Source: Dactylorhiza incarnata (taxonomy: Eukaryota; Streptophyta; Magnoliopsida; Asparagales; Orchidaceae). Taken from it: 64,000 nt of DNA. The stretch is from positions 1,302,001 through 1,366,000 of the forward strand of contig JAWHQI010000013.1 in the NCBI GenBank assembly GCA_033032865.1, written 5' to 3'. Below are positions 54,741 to 64,000 of the stretch, piece by piece; within the stretch, counting starts at the first letter, position 1; each line of letters opens with the position of its first letter. Both the position numbers and the translations under genes were made by a program. Under the pieces are notes generated by a model. That model saw only the letters and a list, made by a program, of their open reading frames with translations. It was not told the DNA's origin and did no database searches.

Positions 54741-55767
54741 TGTTGGAACATGGTCTTCCGCATCTCCTAGGTTTGAGAATAACAAATCCTATGTGTATTT
54801 GATCTTGTGTGTCTAAGTGTGGAGGAAACAAAGTCCATATAACTCAAGGATAACATAAGAAGGTTACCCCCAAAATTGAGTCAATTAACCCAACATGCTC
54901 ACTAGCATCGACGGTAGCACATAGCGCCCGGCGTTAGCAATGATTAGGGCAATCCCGGGAGTACATTTAGAAGGCGCTAACGAATAGCGCAGGAAGTAGC
55001 GCGGAGCACAAGAGGCAAGTCGGAAATGTTTCCTCGGATTGAAGATTCCCCCATGTAGAATATGTCCTAATATAGGATAGCGTCGGCGGTAGCGGTAGCG
55101 CACGCACTAGTAGTGAGACTATAAATAGGACCCTCTTCTCTCGTTTTGAATAACCATCAGGGAGAGAGGTTGAGTGCTAGAATTCCAGAGCCTGATTTGG
55201 CCGAAAGTTGATCTCCCACCAAAGCTCTGTGAATTTCTGAAGGAGGACTTCTTCACGTCGGATCCAAATGACGTCTGCTTCAACAACGCATATTCTACAA
55301 CGGATCTTCGTCTCTAACTTCAGTAGTTCTTCAAGAGGGAGTTTTTTTTATTATCCCTTCATATCTTTTGTAAACCCTTAGAGAATTTGCCTCGTGTTGG
55401 CGACTAGATCTGGGTTAGGTTAAGGTGGTGCTCAAGGCCATATCCGGGGTAGGATTGGCTAGAGAGGCTTGAGGCCGAATCCGAGGAAGGATAGGCTAGG
55501 GCCACCAGTTCGTGGGGATGCGAGTCAGGATAGAAAACAAAAAGAGTTTATTATTATTCGCCATCAATTTCTAGCATTATAGAAATCAACTTTTGTAAAG
55601 CCATATTTCATAGTAATAAAACATGTCTCTACTTTATTTCATTTAGTTTGTTGATTTCTCACCTTCTTAATCTCTTATTATTTCAAGATATTTATAATAT
55701 AAGAAAAAGATTTAAAACCCTTATTCACCCCCCCCCCCCCCCTCTAAGTGCGCCTACCGATCTAACA
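54741..55767 (+). repeat. S3 3' LTR (1027 bp)
   Basis: Begins TGTTGGAACATGG and ends CGATCTAACA. A second copy, inverted, is the solo LTR at 13820-14914. CTAGCGCC-type modules lie at 54900-54940, 54972-55005 and 55078-55110. TATA box at 55120. A C15 run lies at 55728-55742. Confidence 0.9.
55078..55127 (+). promoter_or_regulatory. Module plus TATA box of S3 3' LTR
   Basis: GCGTCGGCGGTAGCGGTAGC and a CGCACGCACTAG tail (55080-55110), then TATAAATA at 55120-55127. The layout is the same as in the C2 LTR (25902-25969) and the solo LTR (14516-14572). Confidence 0.65.
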
Positions 55768-56306
55768 ATATCACATACGTCTACTATTGTTTATTTTATA
55801 GCCTCTTTCCCTCCTTTCTCCTGGTGCCTTGGAGTTTTTGGGGGAGAAGATGTGAAGCCACTTAGTCTTTTTAGACTAATGGTTATTGTACCACTCATTT
55901 TAGGAGCACGCCCAGCAGCAGCAACACACCATGCAGGAGGACTGCCAGGCCAGGGAGATATGGCTTGATACCATGACGCAGCCTTTACAATTGCTTCCTT
56001 CTATTATTACCGATGTGATATTTTGAGAGATTTTATTGTAGACTTACATCATATTATGTACTCTGATATATTCGGGAGCCCTTGTTGGTTCCTTATTTTA
56101 TTATACATATTATGTGGACTTTTATTCTTTTCGTGGATCTTGGTCTTCTGTTTAATTTATTGTTGGGTTGGCATGCGATATTTAGAAATAGCCGGTAGGA
56201 TAGGCATCTTGTGGAGGAGGCTAGCCTAAGTGTTGTCGCATCCGCAAGGCGACTGTTCTGGGCATAGGACTCCCCTCTTTCGTTTTCAATTCCAGAGGGG
56301 GTCTTA
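55768..56306 (+). other. Mosaic remnant: gag scrap and chromovirus LTR end
   Basis: At 55900-55985 a CAG-rich piece in frame as EEHAQQQQHTMQEDCQAREI looks like a chromovirus gag N-terminal scrap. From about 56030 to 56306 the sequence resembles the end of the C4 LTR in opposite orientation (AGCCGGTAGGATAGGCATCT and GTTCTGGGCATAGGACTC against the reverse complement of 57720-57850). It therefore looks like the LTR end of C3. Confidence 0.5.
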
Positions 56307-56310
56307 GAAA

Positions 56311-56322
56311 TGGTATTAGCTT
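56311..56322 (+). promoter_or_regulatory. Candidate primer-binding site of C3
   Basis: TGGTATTAGCTT, a decayed Met-tRNA site, four bases after an LTR-like end GTCTTAGA. Confidence 0.45.
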
Positions 56323-56689
56323 GCAATTGATCCTGACGTTAGGAAGTCCATTAGACCAATGAGCCACCCAATCGATCATTCAGTTTGAGGATAAACTAAA
56401 ATAACAGAAGCAGTGGTGTGCTCATATGTGATTCACATTAAGTTGTCCACCATTTCCTATAAATTGCCAACATAATTCAAATCTCATATCTTTACATGTA
56501 GATTCTGAGATATTCCGAGCCAGCGATGGGTACTTTCTTCTGGATACTACTCCCTTCCAACATTTAGAGATAGGGCAGACCTTGACTGTAATTCTGGATG
56601 CTTTTAGATCCCAGTAGGCTCCGATATAGCAACATAATCCAGGGTCAACTGACTGAGCGCCTTTCGAGGTATTTCCCCACCTATCTTTC

Positions 56690-57603
56690 ATGGGACTGAG
56701 TAGGTAATTCGTACGAAGGAGTGGCTTGACGCGGTGTAGGACATGATGGCTGGGATCTGATGCCCTGCCAACATGACAGTTACCTTGGAAGTCCCTGCCT
56801 TGGCCTCGCATGCCAAGAGATGTATGAAGTCCCTCTTGGGCTCTACTTTAAATGGATGTACCTATAGTGACATCAGCTGGGATGAGTTCTCAGATGCATT
56901 TCTAAAGCATTTTGTACCTTCCACTACATGTGATGATCTTGAGGAGAGGTTCCTGTAGCTGAAGCAGGGATCTAGGTTAGAATTGGAATATCAACGAGAG
57001 TTCTCGCATCTCGCTAGATTTGCAGGCGCGTATGCCTTGGATTATCAGGGGTACGCCAATATGTTTTATAGGGTTTGCGAGACCCTCTCTGGCAGGTCCT
57101 TATTTTTATAGCTGACTCAAGCTTAGCTCGGATCATTGAGACACCCAAGAGGCTTAAGGCGGACCACCTTGGGGTCCAGAGTGGAGGAAAGAGGCTTGTG
57201 GAGGATGTAAGGGAAGCGGGGACCAGTAGAAGGAGACCGCCTACCTTGGGTAGAGGTGTAGACTACAGGAGTGGTGGAGGACATTTTCATACAAACTTTA
57301 GGATGGAGTAGCCAGCACGACCGCTACCATTGCCCCCACCACACCAGGGTCAAGCACCTCAGCAACCAAGAGATCCCTTTAAATGAGTTTGTTATCATTA
57401 CCAACAACCTGACCATATTCGGATCTACTGCCCATAGCTACAAAGAAATGCCCCGAATTGTCCTGTGGCTCCTCTAGCAGCACAATGAGAGAGAGAACAT
57501 GGTTGCGGATGAGGAAAACAAGGTTGGAATCCTAGACCTGCTCAGGAGCAGGTATATGCATTGGATTTAGCTCAAGAGCGGGACCCGCATGAAGTCATCG
57601 TAG
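56690..57603 (+). pseudogene. C3 gag, badly decayed
   Basis: Chromovirus gag core YSDISWDEFSDAFLKHFVPS (about 56860), DDLEERFL, LEYQREFSHLARFAGAYALD (about 56980) and a proline-rich linker. A knuckle reads CYHYQQPDHIRIYC near 57393, with one Cys to Tyr and the Gly to Asp. It ends with YALDLAQERDPHEVIVG, the usual run-up to protease. Stops at about 56956, 57108, 57309 and 57382, and several frame changes. Interrupted downstream by C4. Confidence 0.82.
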
Positions 57604-57648
57604 GTACCCATGCATCTTAATCTGCCTTTTATAACTGATATATTTTAG
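57604..57648 (+). other. Weak intron-like GT-AG segment at the C3 gag/protease border
   Basis: 45 bp, GTACCCATGCATC...TGATATATTTTAG, in the position of the C1 and C2 segments and with a similar 3' end. Too short for a plant intron as it stands; a deletion may have shortened it. Confidence 0.3.
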
Positions 57649-57708
57649 TGTACTTAACAAATTACCTAGAGAATACCACCTTTAAGTACGCATAACTTAG
57701 AACCCCAT
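57649..57708 (+). pseudogene. C3 protease start, cut by C4
   Basis: About 20 codons (VYLTNYLENTTFKYA) that could precede the protease active site. The frame ends at the C4 LTR start TGTAAGACACC. Confidence 0.35.
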
Positions 57709-60700
57709 GTAAGACACCATTTTTTCGCTACAAAACTAGGTCTTATGCCCAGAACCGCCGCTTTGCGGTGACACCAACACTCAGAAAGGCTGCCACTACA
57801 AAATGCCGATCCTGCCGGCCATATCGATAATAGAAGAAGAAAAGTATAAATGAAGCAATAGTAAGCTCAAGCCCACATCACATGAAATATTGATCATAAT
57901 GAAAAGGAGATGTCGACAAATAATAACTGAAATAAAAGGTAGCATTATAAAGGGTTCATGCCCGGTACATCCTTTCCTTACTACAGAATCACTCATGTAA
58001 GCTAAAACTACTCAAGACACTCATGGGTCTTGTGACTGGCGCTCCCGTGCTAGACCGGCCCGACTCTATCTGCACCAGCCTCTGGCGGTGTTGAGTCTCC
58101 TCAATCCCCTAAAATGATATGGTCCACTGACCGTTAGTCAAAATACTAAGCCTCGTTCCCCCCATCCATCCCCCACTGGCCCTAGGCACCGAGCGGGAGG
58201 ATGAAGCGGAGGACATCAAGGGGTATTAAACAAAGCAGGTGACATGTGTTAGCTACAGGAGTGTCTATCACTATGCAGGTGTGTATATATAATTGAAGCA
58301 GTAAACAATAAGTAAGCAGGATAAAGAACAAGTAAAGAACAGTAAAGTAAGCAGGTAAAGACAGGTATATAATAGAAAAGTAACCATTGATTTATAGGAA
58401 AGCCCATACAAACCAATAGAACAAGGGGTCGTTTAGCAAGGCCTATCGTATGAAAAGTCCCATAACAAATTTATACGATAAGGGTAGGGGTTGAAATGCA
58501 ATGTTTATGTTATGACATGCAGTGTTATGCTGGGTAATGTTATCATCACACAAGTGCAACTCACACACTTCGACTCTATGTGAACAAACCTTTAGTTCCC
58601 CCTTTTTGGAGCTAGCAACACTCCCAGGATACCCCTGCAGTGGCAAACGGAAGTGTTGGGTTGGGACTCGCCCACCTCTAGGTTGGTATTCACACTACCT
58701 AACCTAGACCAATCATACGCCTCAACGCAAAACCGCGAAGCGCCTGCGTACTCTTACTAGCTAGACCACCAAACTTTCTTGGCTAAGTGCAAATCCATAC
58801 TTGCCGAGTCAGCGTATCGACGTTGGTGTGAATGTCCGTTTATACTGAAGACCCACAACCTTTATGCACATGCAATATGATTACTGTGTATCTCCGAGCA
58901 GTAGGCTCCCCGGGCTAACTCGCCCGTCGCAACAAACTTCCGAGCCACCTGCTCGCCGGACAAACCCGTCCGCAACCACATACATCGAGCCTACTGCTCG
59001 TCCGACCAAACAAGGTAACACCCGCAGCAACGGGGTGTGGGTGAGTGTATTATCAAGTTATTCTTGCATAACAACTTACTCCTATAATTTAGGGTTAATC
59101 TTGGACTTCCCGAGGTCTACCCTGTGAGGGGCTCGCAGTGGTACTAGGAGGTATGATGGGATGATAGCCCAAACCGCCCTTTCCAAGACACTTATTTTTA
59201 TTGATAACTACCCATGAACAAACCCCTCTTACCATTTCACTTGAGTTAACCCGAAGTGTTTTATGACTCTTCAAGGGAAAGGCGATCTTTCGTCGATCCC
59301 GAACACAACCTTGCCCCTTAGCTTATCGGGCACACTCAACATATAGACTCCTATTGGTAACCTCAAATCTCCTCAAGCAAACTAGGTACACCATCTACCT
59401 CCCATGCCCACCTAATGGTCTACAAGTTATCTTAACTCCAATGTTTTACTATACATAGACCAAACGAGCTACATGAGGTGCATGAGAGGAGGTACTCCAA
59501 ACAATTATCCAAATTTCTCAAGAATATTACTGGGGGTGTTTTAGGACATTCTGGCACCCTCTCCAGAAATTCATAATTTTCCTACTTCATTTGGTATTTA
59601 TTATAATTTCTCCAAAATTAGGGAACCTATGATTTTGTACATCAAGTATGGTTTTTCGGCATTGTGTGGCTTCACTAATATTTGCACAACTAGATAAGAG
59701 CAAAATAACAGCAAACCTGAACTTCATAATTTTTCAGAAAGGTTTTGACCTCCAAATAAAATATTGACTGATTTATCAAATTCAGGAATTTACAAAGGAA
59801 GCACCAAAAATCCTTATTCAAAAATTACAGGAAAATTAACAGATGTCCAAAGTGATCAGAAAAGTTTACTGGTTGAGTTTCATAATTTTCCAGATTATGT
59901 TGACCATATAAATCATTTAATTAAATAAACAAATCATAGAGCACTTTGTGAAGTGAACCATATAAAAGCTCCTCCAAAAATTATACCAAAATTTACAGAT
60001 CATATTATTGCCCTAAAAAGTACTCTGACAAAGTTTCATGATTTTTCAGTGAGTACATAATTCACCAATTAATTTTCTTACAACTAGGGTAAACATCGGA
60101 GTTATGAATGAAGTACTATATACATCAATCCAAAATTCATAACAAAATTATCAAAGAATGATATCATCCATATAAACTTACTGACAAAATTTCATGGGCA
60201 TCCAATATATTATGATTACGTAAATTCTTAATATAAGAAAGTGACCTAATTGATTCTTAATTAATTCAGAGGGGGTAAATGTTCCTAAAATTTCCGAATA
60301 AATTATCTATGGCATAATACCACCCTATGAAAATACCTGCCAAGTTTCAAGTCTTTCCAAGGATATATGACCCTATGTCCTTCAATAGGTTCAATATACA
60401 AACCTAAGGTTTGAGTAAGGGTTCTAGGGCACATCCACCCTAAACCACCCGAAAACACTTGTGGGGGTATTTTATATGACATAAAGTCAGTGGTCAAAGT
60501 TTCACAATATTTGGATGAGGGTTGACCTCCCAAATCCATCAAGTGCACTTTTGATCTAGAATGCCATAGTTTGACAATGTTTGGGTTACTCAATTACCTT
60601 ACCGATTCAATCCTAAATGGGATGAAAAATTTACCAGAGTCATTTCATGACCCTAAGGAGCACCCACCAAAATTTTGATGGGTTTTGATGTCATTAGACC

Positions 60701-62276
60701 CTATAATTAATTATTACATGAATTATTAAATTTCTACAAAAACTATAGAAAAGGTTTCTCCAAAAATTCCCATTTTTGGGTATGCTAAGGGTAAGGGTAA
60801 ATCTAACCTATGCTCAAAATTTCAAAGCATTTGGACGTCTGGATTAATGGGGGCACACAAATCAATCACTGGTCAACCCTATGTACAGGTTGCACCATTT
60901 TGAGTGCTGTAGTCAAACCAGTGGGTCAAATCGACTCAAATTACATTTAAATTAAAGTAGACATCAGGGGCTACAAGTTTGGTATAGATCACTTTTCCAG
61001 TAGAGGTCTCTAAGTATTTTCTATGATTATTTCTAACTACTGTCAGTAAAGGGACAGAAATAGGAATATCAAATATAATATTACATAAACTTGCACAGAT
61101 CCTAAAGCGCAAACGAAGGGCATCCCTTCATCTTCTCCAATCAGCCAAAGGCCACGGTTGGCCCTTCCTGTAGAAACTTGGGAGGTGATTTCTCGGCCAC
61201 CTAGACGCTCTCCTGGTCGGCCAAAGCCTCCACCACCTCCGTTGATGTGGCGACCGGCAATGTACGGTGGTTGACCGGCCAGAATCAGGAATTTGAACAA
61301 GAGATGAAAGCTTGAAACACAAGTTTTCGGCCATGCCGATCCAAGACCAATTGGCCTCAAATCTAGTGGTCAAAATGAAGCGATCTACCCACTAAGAAAT
61401 AGATGAGAGGAGAGGACCTGAATTATTGCTTGTAGTCATGTCGATCGCCGGTCCTCCATGGTTGGTCGAGAGCTCTTGGGTGCCATGCCGATAGGTGCTT
61501 AGGTAGAGTAATTCTTCTAGAAAAATGGGGTAAACTCATTCCCTCCACCCCTTGAGCCCTTTTTTAGAACCTAATCCTGGTGGGGAGGAGATGAAGCTTG
61601 GGATTCCTCCATTAACACCATTCATGGTGAAAAATTCGGCCATCCCCAAAGGTCACTCAATTAAAAAAGAGTTGAAAAACCCTTTAATATTCTCTTAATT
61701 GATGGGGGAAATGAATCCCCATCAATTGGGAGGAATTTTGGACTCCCTTGGCCATGAATTTGGCCACCAAAACGAGTCTCATCCGCCTCCCGCCGATAGA
61801 ACTATTGCCAGCGCTAGTGCTAGCGGCAGTGCTAACATCTTGACGACGTAATGCTCGCCGGTTTGGCAATCGCCAGGCGCTAGCTCCTGCGATAGCATTT
61901 CGATGGTATTTGGTTCGTCTCAGCGGTTCAGTGTTCGTCTCGGCGGTTCACCTACACCACCACTACCGCCAGCTCTAGCCACTAGCGCCGGCTCTAGCCC
62001 CGTATTCAATACACCCCCTTCTTTATATGGTTGGATAATTGGGGTATTATGAGAGGACCCCCTTACTAGGTTAGACACATCATGGTGGGTTCATGGGTCA
62101 TGGGGATGCCCTAAGGCAAACCTTATGCTTGGTAACTAGAAATCACTATCCGCAGACCATGGTGATTTTCGCCTCGAGCCTAAGCTCTTATGTTCTCTTT
62201 GAACATCCTAGGGTTTTGTCATGACCTAGTCATGACAAAATCATCCTAGGGGTCTAGTCGTTTGGGGGATGTTACA
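57709..62276 (-). repeat. C4 3' LTR (4568 bp)
   Basis: TG...CA bounded, non-coding, and long as in other Tekay/Del elements. Contains several similar CATAATTTTTCAG or CATAATTTTCCAG phrases (59570-60060) and CTAGCGCC modules at 61800-61999. A TATA-like ATATAAAG (minus strand) lies at 62022-62029. Open frames such as 61043-61360 show no protein similarity I recognise. Confidence 0.8.
61800..61999. repeat. CTAGCGCC/GGCGCTAG modules in C4 LTR
   Basis: Clusters at 61802-61838, 61868-61900 and 61961-61999 with AGCGCTAGTGCTAGCGG, CGCCAGGCGCTAGC and ACTAGCGCCGGCTCTAGCC. The last is about 22 bp from a TATA-like box, but on its downstream side for minus-strand transcription. Confidence 0.82.
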
Positions 62277-62379
62277 AATCCTAATACATAAAAATAAAAA
62301 TTTCATCCCCAAAATTCAGGTTAAGCCTGCGGGGTTTCTAACACAAGTGCTTTAATGTAACATCCCTGGAGAATTTAAA

Positions 62380-64000
62380 TTATACCTAGCGCTAAGAGCT
62401 CCGGATACCTCAGCTGCATCAGTTCTAGTGGCTCCCAGGTTTGCTCCTCCTGTCCATGATTCCTCCACAGGACCATGACCTACAGAACCTTCTTACGCCG
62501 TAGGACTCACATCTCGAAGTCGTCTATCCGGACCGGCTCCAGATGAACCAACCGATCTGTAGCTACTTGTCCATCTATTGTAGATATCTGCTACTCCGGC
62601 CGTAGTAGAGCACTCCTAAGGGAGGAGATGTAGATAACGTCATGCAGTCCCGCTAGCTCCGGCGGCAGCTCCAGTCTGTATGCCAGAGGACCGATCCGCT
62701 CCAGGATCCTGTAAGGCCCCATACACCTAGGACTGAGCTTCTTCTGCTCGCATACCTGTGAGACTCTGTGCATCAGACGCATCTTCAAAAACACCCGGTC
62801 TCCGACCTGGAACTCTACTGCACGATGTTGCGCATCGTAATACTTAGCCTGCCTGCTCTGGGTTTCTAGCATCCTATCTCGGATCAGTCTCACCTGAGCA
62901 TCAGTATCCTCAACTAACTCCGAGCTGAGTGCCTTAGGATCCTCATCCTGGATCCAAGACAGTGGAGTCCTGCACCTCCGTCCATATAACGCCTCGTAAG
63001 GGGCCATGCCTATGCTGGACTGATGACTGTTGTTGTAGGAAAACTCTACAAGCGGCAACAATCTCTCTCATGTCTCTTCGCGGTCCAAAATGCATAGGCG
63101 TAATAGATCCTCCAGTATCCAGTTGGCATGTTCCGTTTGCCCGTCTGTCTGTGGCTGGAATGTTGTGCTGAATGTCAACCACGTGCCCAAATAAGCCTGG
63201 AATGATCTCCACTCTCAGGATGTAAACCATCCATCCCGATCTGACACAATCGTCCTAGGCACACCATGATACCGGACAAATTGCTCCACAAATCTCCATA
63301 CCAAATCTCTGACCGGAGCGTCCTTCCTGACCGGAATGAATCTGTCCACCTTCGCTAACCAATCGACGATCACCCATATCGAATCATTCCCAGCATGTGA
63401 TCGGGGAAGTCCATGTATAAAGTCCATCCCGATGTCGTCGAACTTCCACTCCGGCACCAGGAGTGGCTGTAATAATCCGGTCGGGCTCTTGCATTCTGCC
63501 TTCACGAGCTGTCGAGACTCGTAGTGGGTCACAAAATAAGTGATGTCCCCCTTCATACCCGACCAATACATGGTCCTCTTCTAATCCGCCGTCATCTTCG
63601 TGATACCCGGGTGCACTGAATACTTACTGCAGTGAGCCACAGTCATAATGTCATCCTGAATCCTGCCCCCTGCCGGTATGTAAACTCGACCTCTGAAACA
63701 CAGTAGCCCATCCTTTAATGAATAATCCCCTGCCGTACCTCCCTCCAAGGCCCTACATATCAGCTCTAACTTGGCATCCTGCCTCTGCCCATCCCTGATG
63801 CGTTCTAGAATGTCATCTATAGTACTCATTGTCGCCAAGTACTCCTCATAGAGCCCAGGGTCATCCTCAGATACTAAGGAGATCTGCATGTCCTTAAGCA
63901 TCCATACCAGCTCCATAGCTATCAACTAGGGCTCCGCTCCCCGGGTGGTAGCTCTCCTGCTCAGTGCATCCGCTACTACATTCGCCTTCCCCGGGTTGTA
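62380..64000 (-). pseudogene. C4 pol 3' end (integrase and C-terminal domain), broken
   Basis: The right edge reads the RNase H/integrase linker (ADALSRR near 63965). Integrase zinc region with SVHPGITKM near 63600, MDFIHGLPRSHAG near 63415, SDRDGWFTS near 63225 and YNNSHQSSIGMAPYEALYG near 63010. C-terminal part with KLSPRCMGPYRILERIGPLA near 62720, then a chromodomain-like tail near 62400-62580. Stops at 63581, 63214 and 62591, plus frame changes around 63080-63200. The order and the RILERIG block identify a Tekay/Del-type chromovirus. Confidence 0.88.

Larger units (their letters stand above)
41283..55767 (+). mobile_element. Sirevirus-type copia element S3, 5' LTR missing, twice interrupted
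   Basis: Gag at 41283, pol to 47234, a long non-coding region with multiplied AGGGGGAG tracts and a 3' LTR at 54741-55767. Interrupted by the hAT-type element H and the gag-only element T. Neither the 5' LTR nor a primer site is present: S2 sequence lies 36 bp before the gag start. Gag with an ANLCLMA motif after the zinc knuckle, a coiled coil and multiplied polypurine tracts fit the Sirevirus lineage, but S3 is a different family from S1/S2. Confidence 0.87.
57709..64000 (-). mobile_element. Chromovirus C4 (Tekay/Del-like), minus strand, continues past the window
   Basis: The minus strand has pol (64000-62500), the phrase TTTTGGGGATGAAATTTTT, then an LTR starting TGTAACATCCC at 62276 and ending GTGTCTTACA at 57709. 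It is inserted in the protease start of C3; left flank CCCCA (57704-57708). The right LTR and the other flank are outside the window. Confidence 0.85.

Noticed and set aside
20856..55767. One giant element with two gag-pol units
   Set aside because: The LTRs at the two ends belong to different families and the flanking pentamers GTAGT and ATATC do not match.
61043..61373. Overlapping minus-strand frames in the C4 LTR
   Set aside because: No family similarity, no conserved start context, within a long LTR.
62357..62368. Second LTR start TGTAACATCCC on the plus strand
   Set aside because: It lies just past the end of C4 pol with no polypurine tract or LTR-like continuation; chance match.

Overview
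The window is plant nuclear repeat DNA, probably from an angiosperm with a large genome. No host gene, rRNA or tRNA was found. Nearly every interpretable base belongs to nested, decayed LTR retrotransposons. The evidence is Met-tRNA-type primer sites (TGGTATCAG...), TG...CA long terminal repeats with 5-bp target duplications, Sirevirus-type Ty1/copia gag-pol with multiplied polypurine tracts, Tekay/Del-type Ty3/gypsy chromovirus gag-pol, a Tat-like gag-only element and a small hAT-type element. The species cannot be named from the sequence.

Layout. 1-2181: non-coding retrotransposon debris, probably ending in the 3' part of the 5' LTR and the primer site of chromovirus C1. 2182-13263: Sirevirus S1, complete with two LTRs, minus strand. 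13264-13819: C1 leader. 13820-14914: solo LTR, minus strand, of the S3 family. 14915-20855: C1 gag-pol and truncated 3' LTR. 20856-41246: Sirevirus S2, plus strand, split at 25418-37940 by chromovirus C2 (two 2064-bp LTRs, perfect AATAG duplication). C2 gag is itself split at 28252-31752 by an aberrant one-LTR element (A) whose LTR is a 1187-bp palindrome. 41283-55767: Sirevirus S3, plus strand, lacking its 5' LTR, split by a 992-bp hAT-type element (H, 43546-44537) and by a gag-only element (T, 47912-53240, minus strand) that carries an 86-bp minisatellite. 55768-57708: decayed chromovirus C3 (gag). 57709-64000: chromovirus C4, minus strand, with a 4.6-kb LTR and the 3' end of pol, running off the window.

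Relative order from nesting: C1 is older than S1, S2 and the solo LTR; S2 is older than C2; C2 is older than A; S3 is older than H and T; C3 is older than C4. All pol genes are broken. The only intact long reading frame is the gag of T (50925-51893).

Most unusual signals: (1) a CpG-rich CTAGCGCC/GGCGGTAG module shared by copia and gypsy elements, sitting just upstream of the LTR TATA box in both superfamilies and also found inside a gag coding region; (2) short GT-AG intron-like segments at the same gag/protease boundary in three chromoviruses; (3) the palindromic-LTR, one-ended insertion with a perfect target duplication; (4) TCGACG-rich arrays recurring in the LTR, the gag coding region and the post-pol region of the S1/S2 family; (5) an accessory ORF in S1, preceded by a conserved splice-acceptor-like signal and carrying the multiplied polypurine tracts inside its coding sequence.
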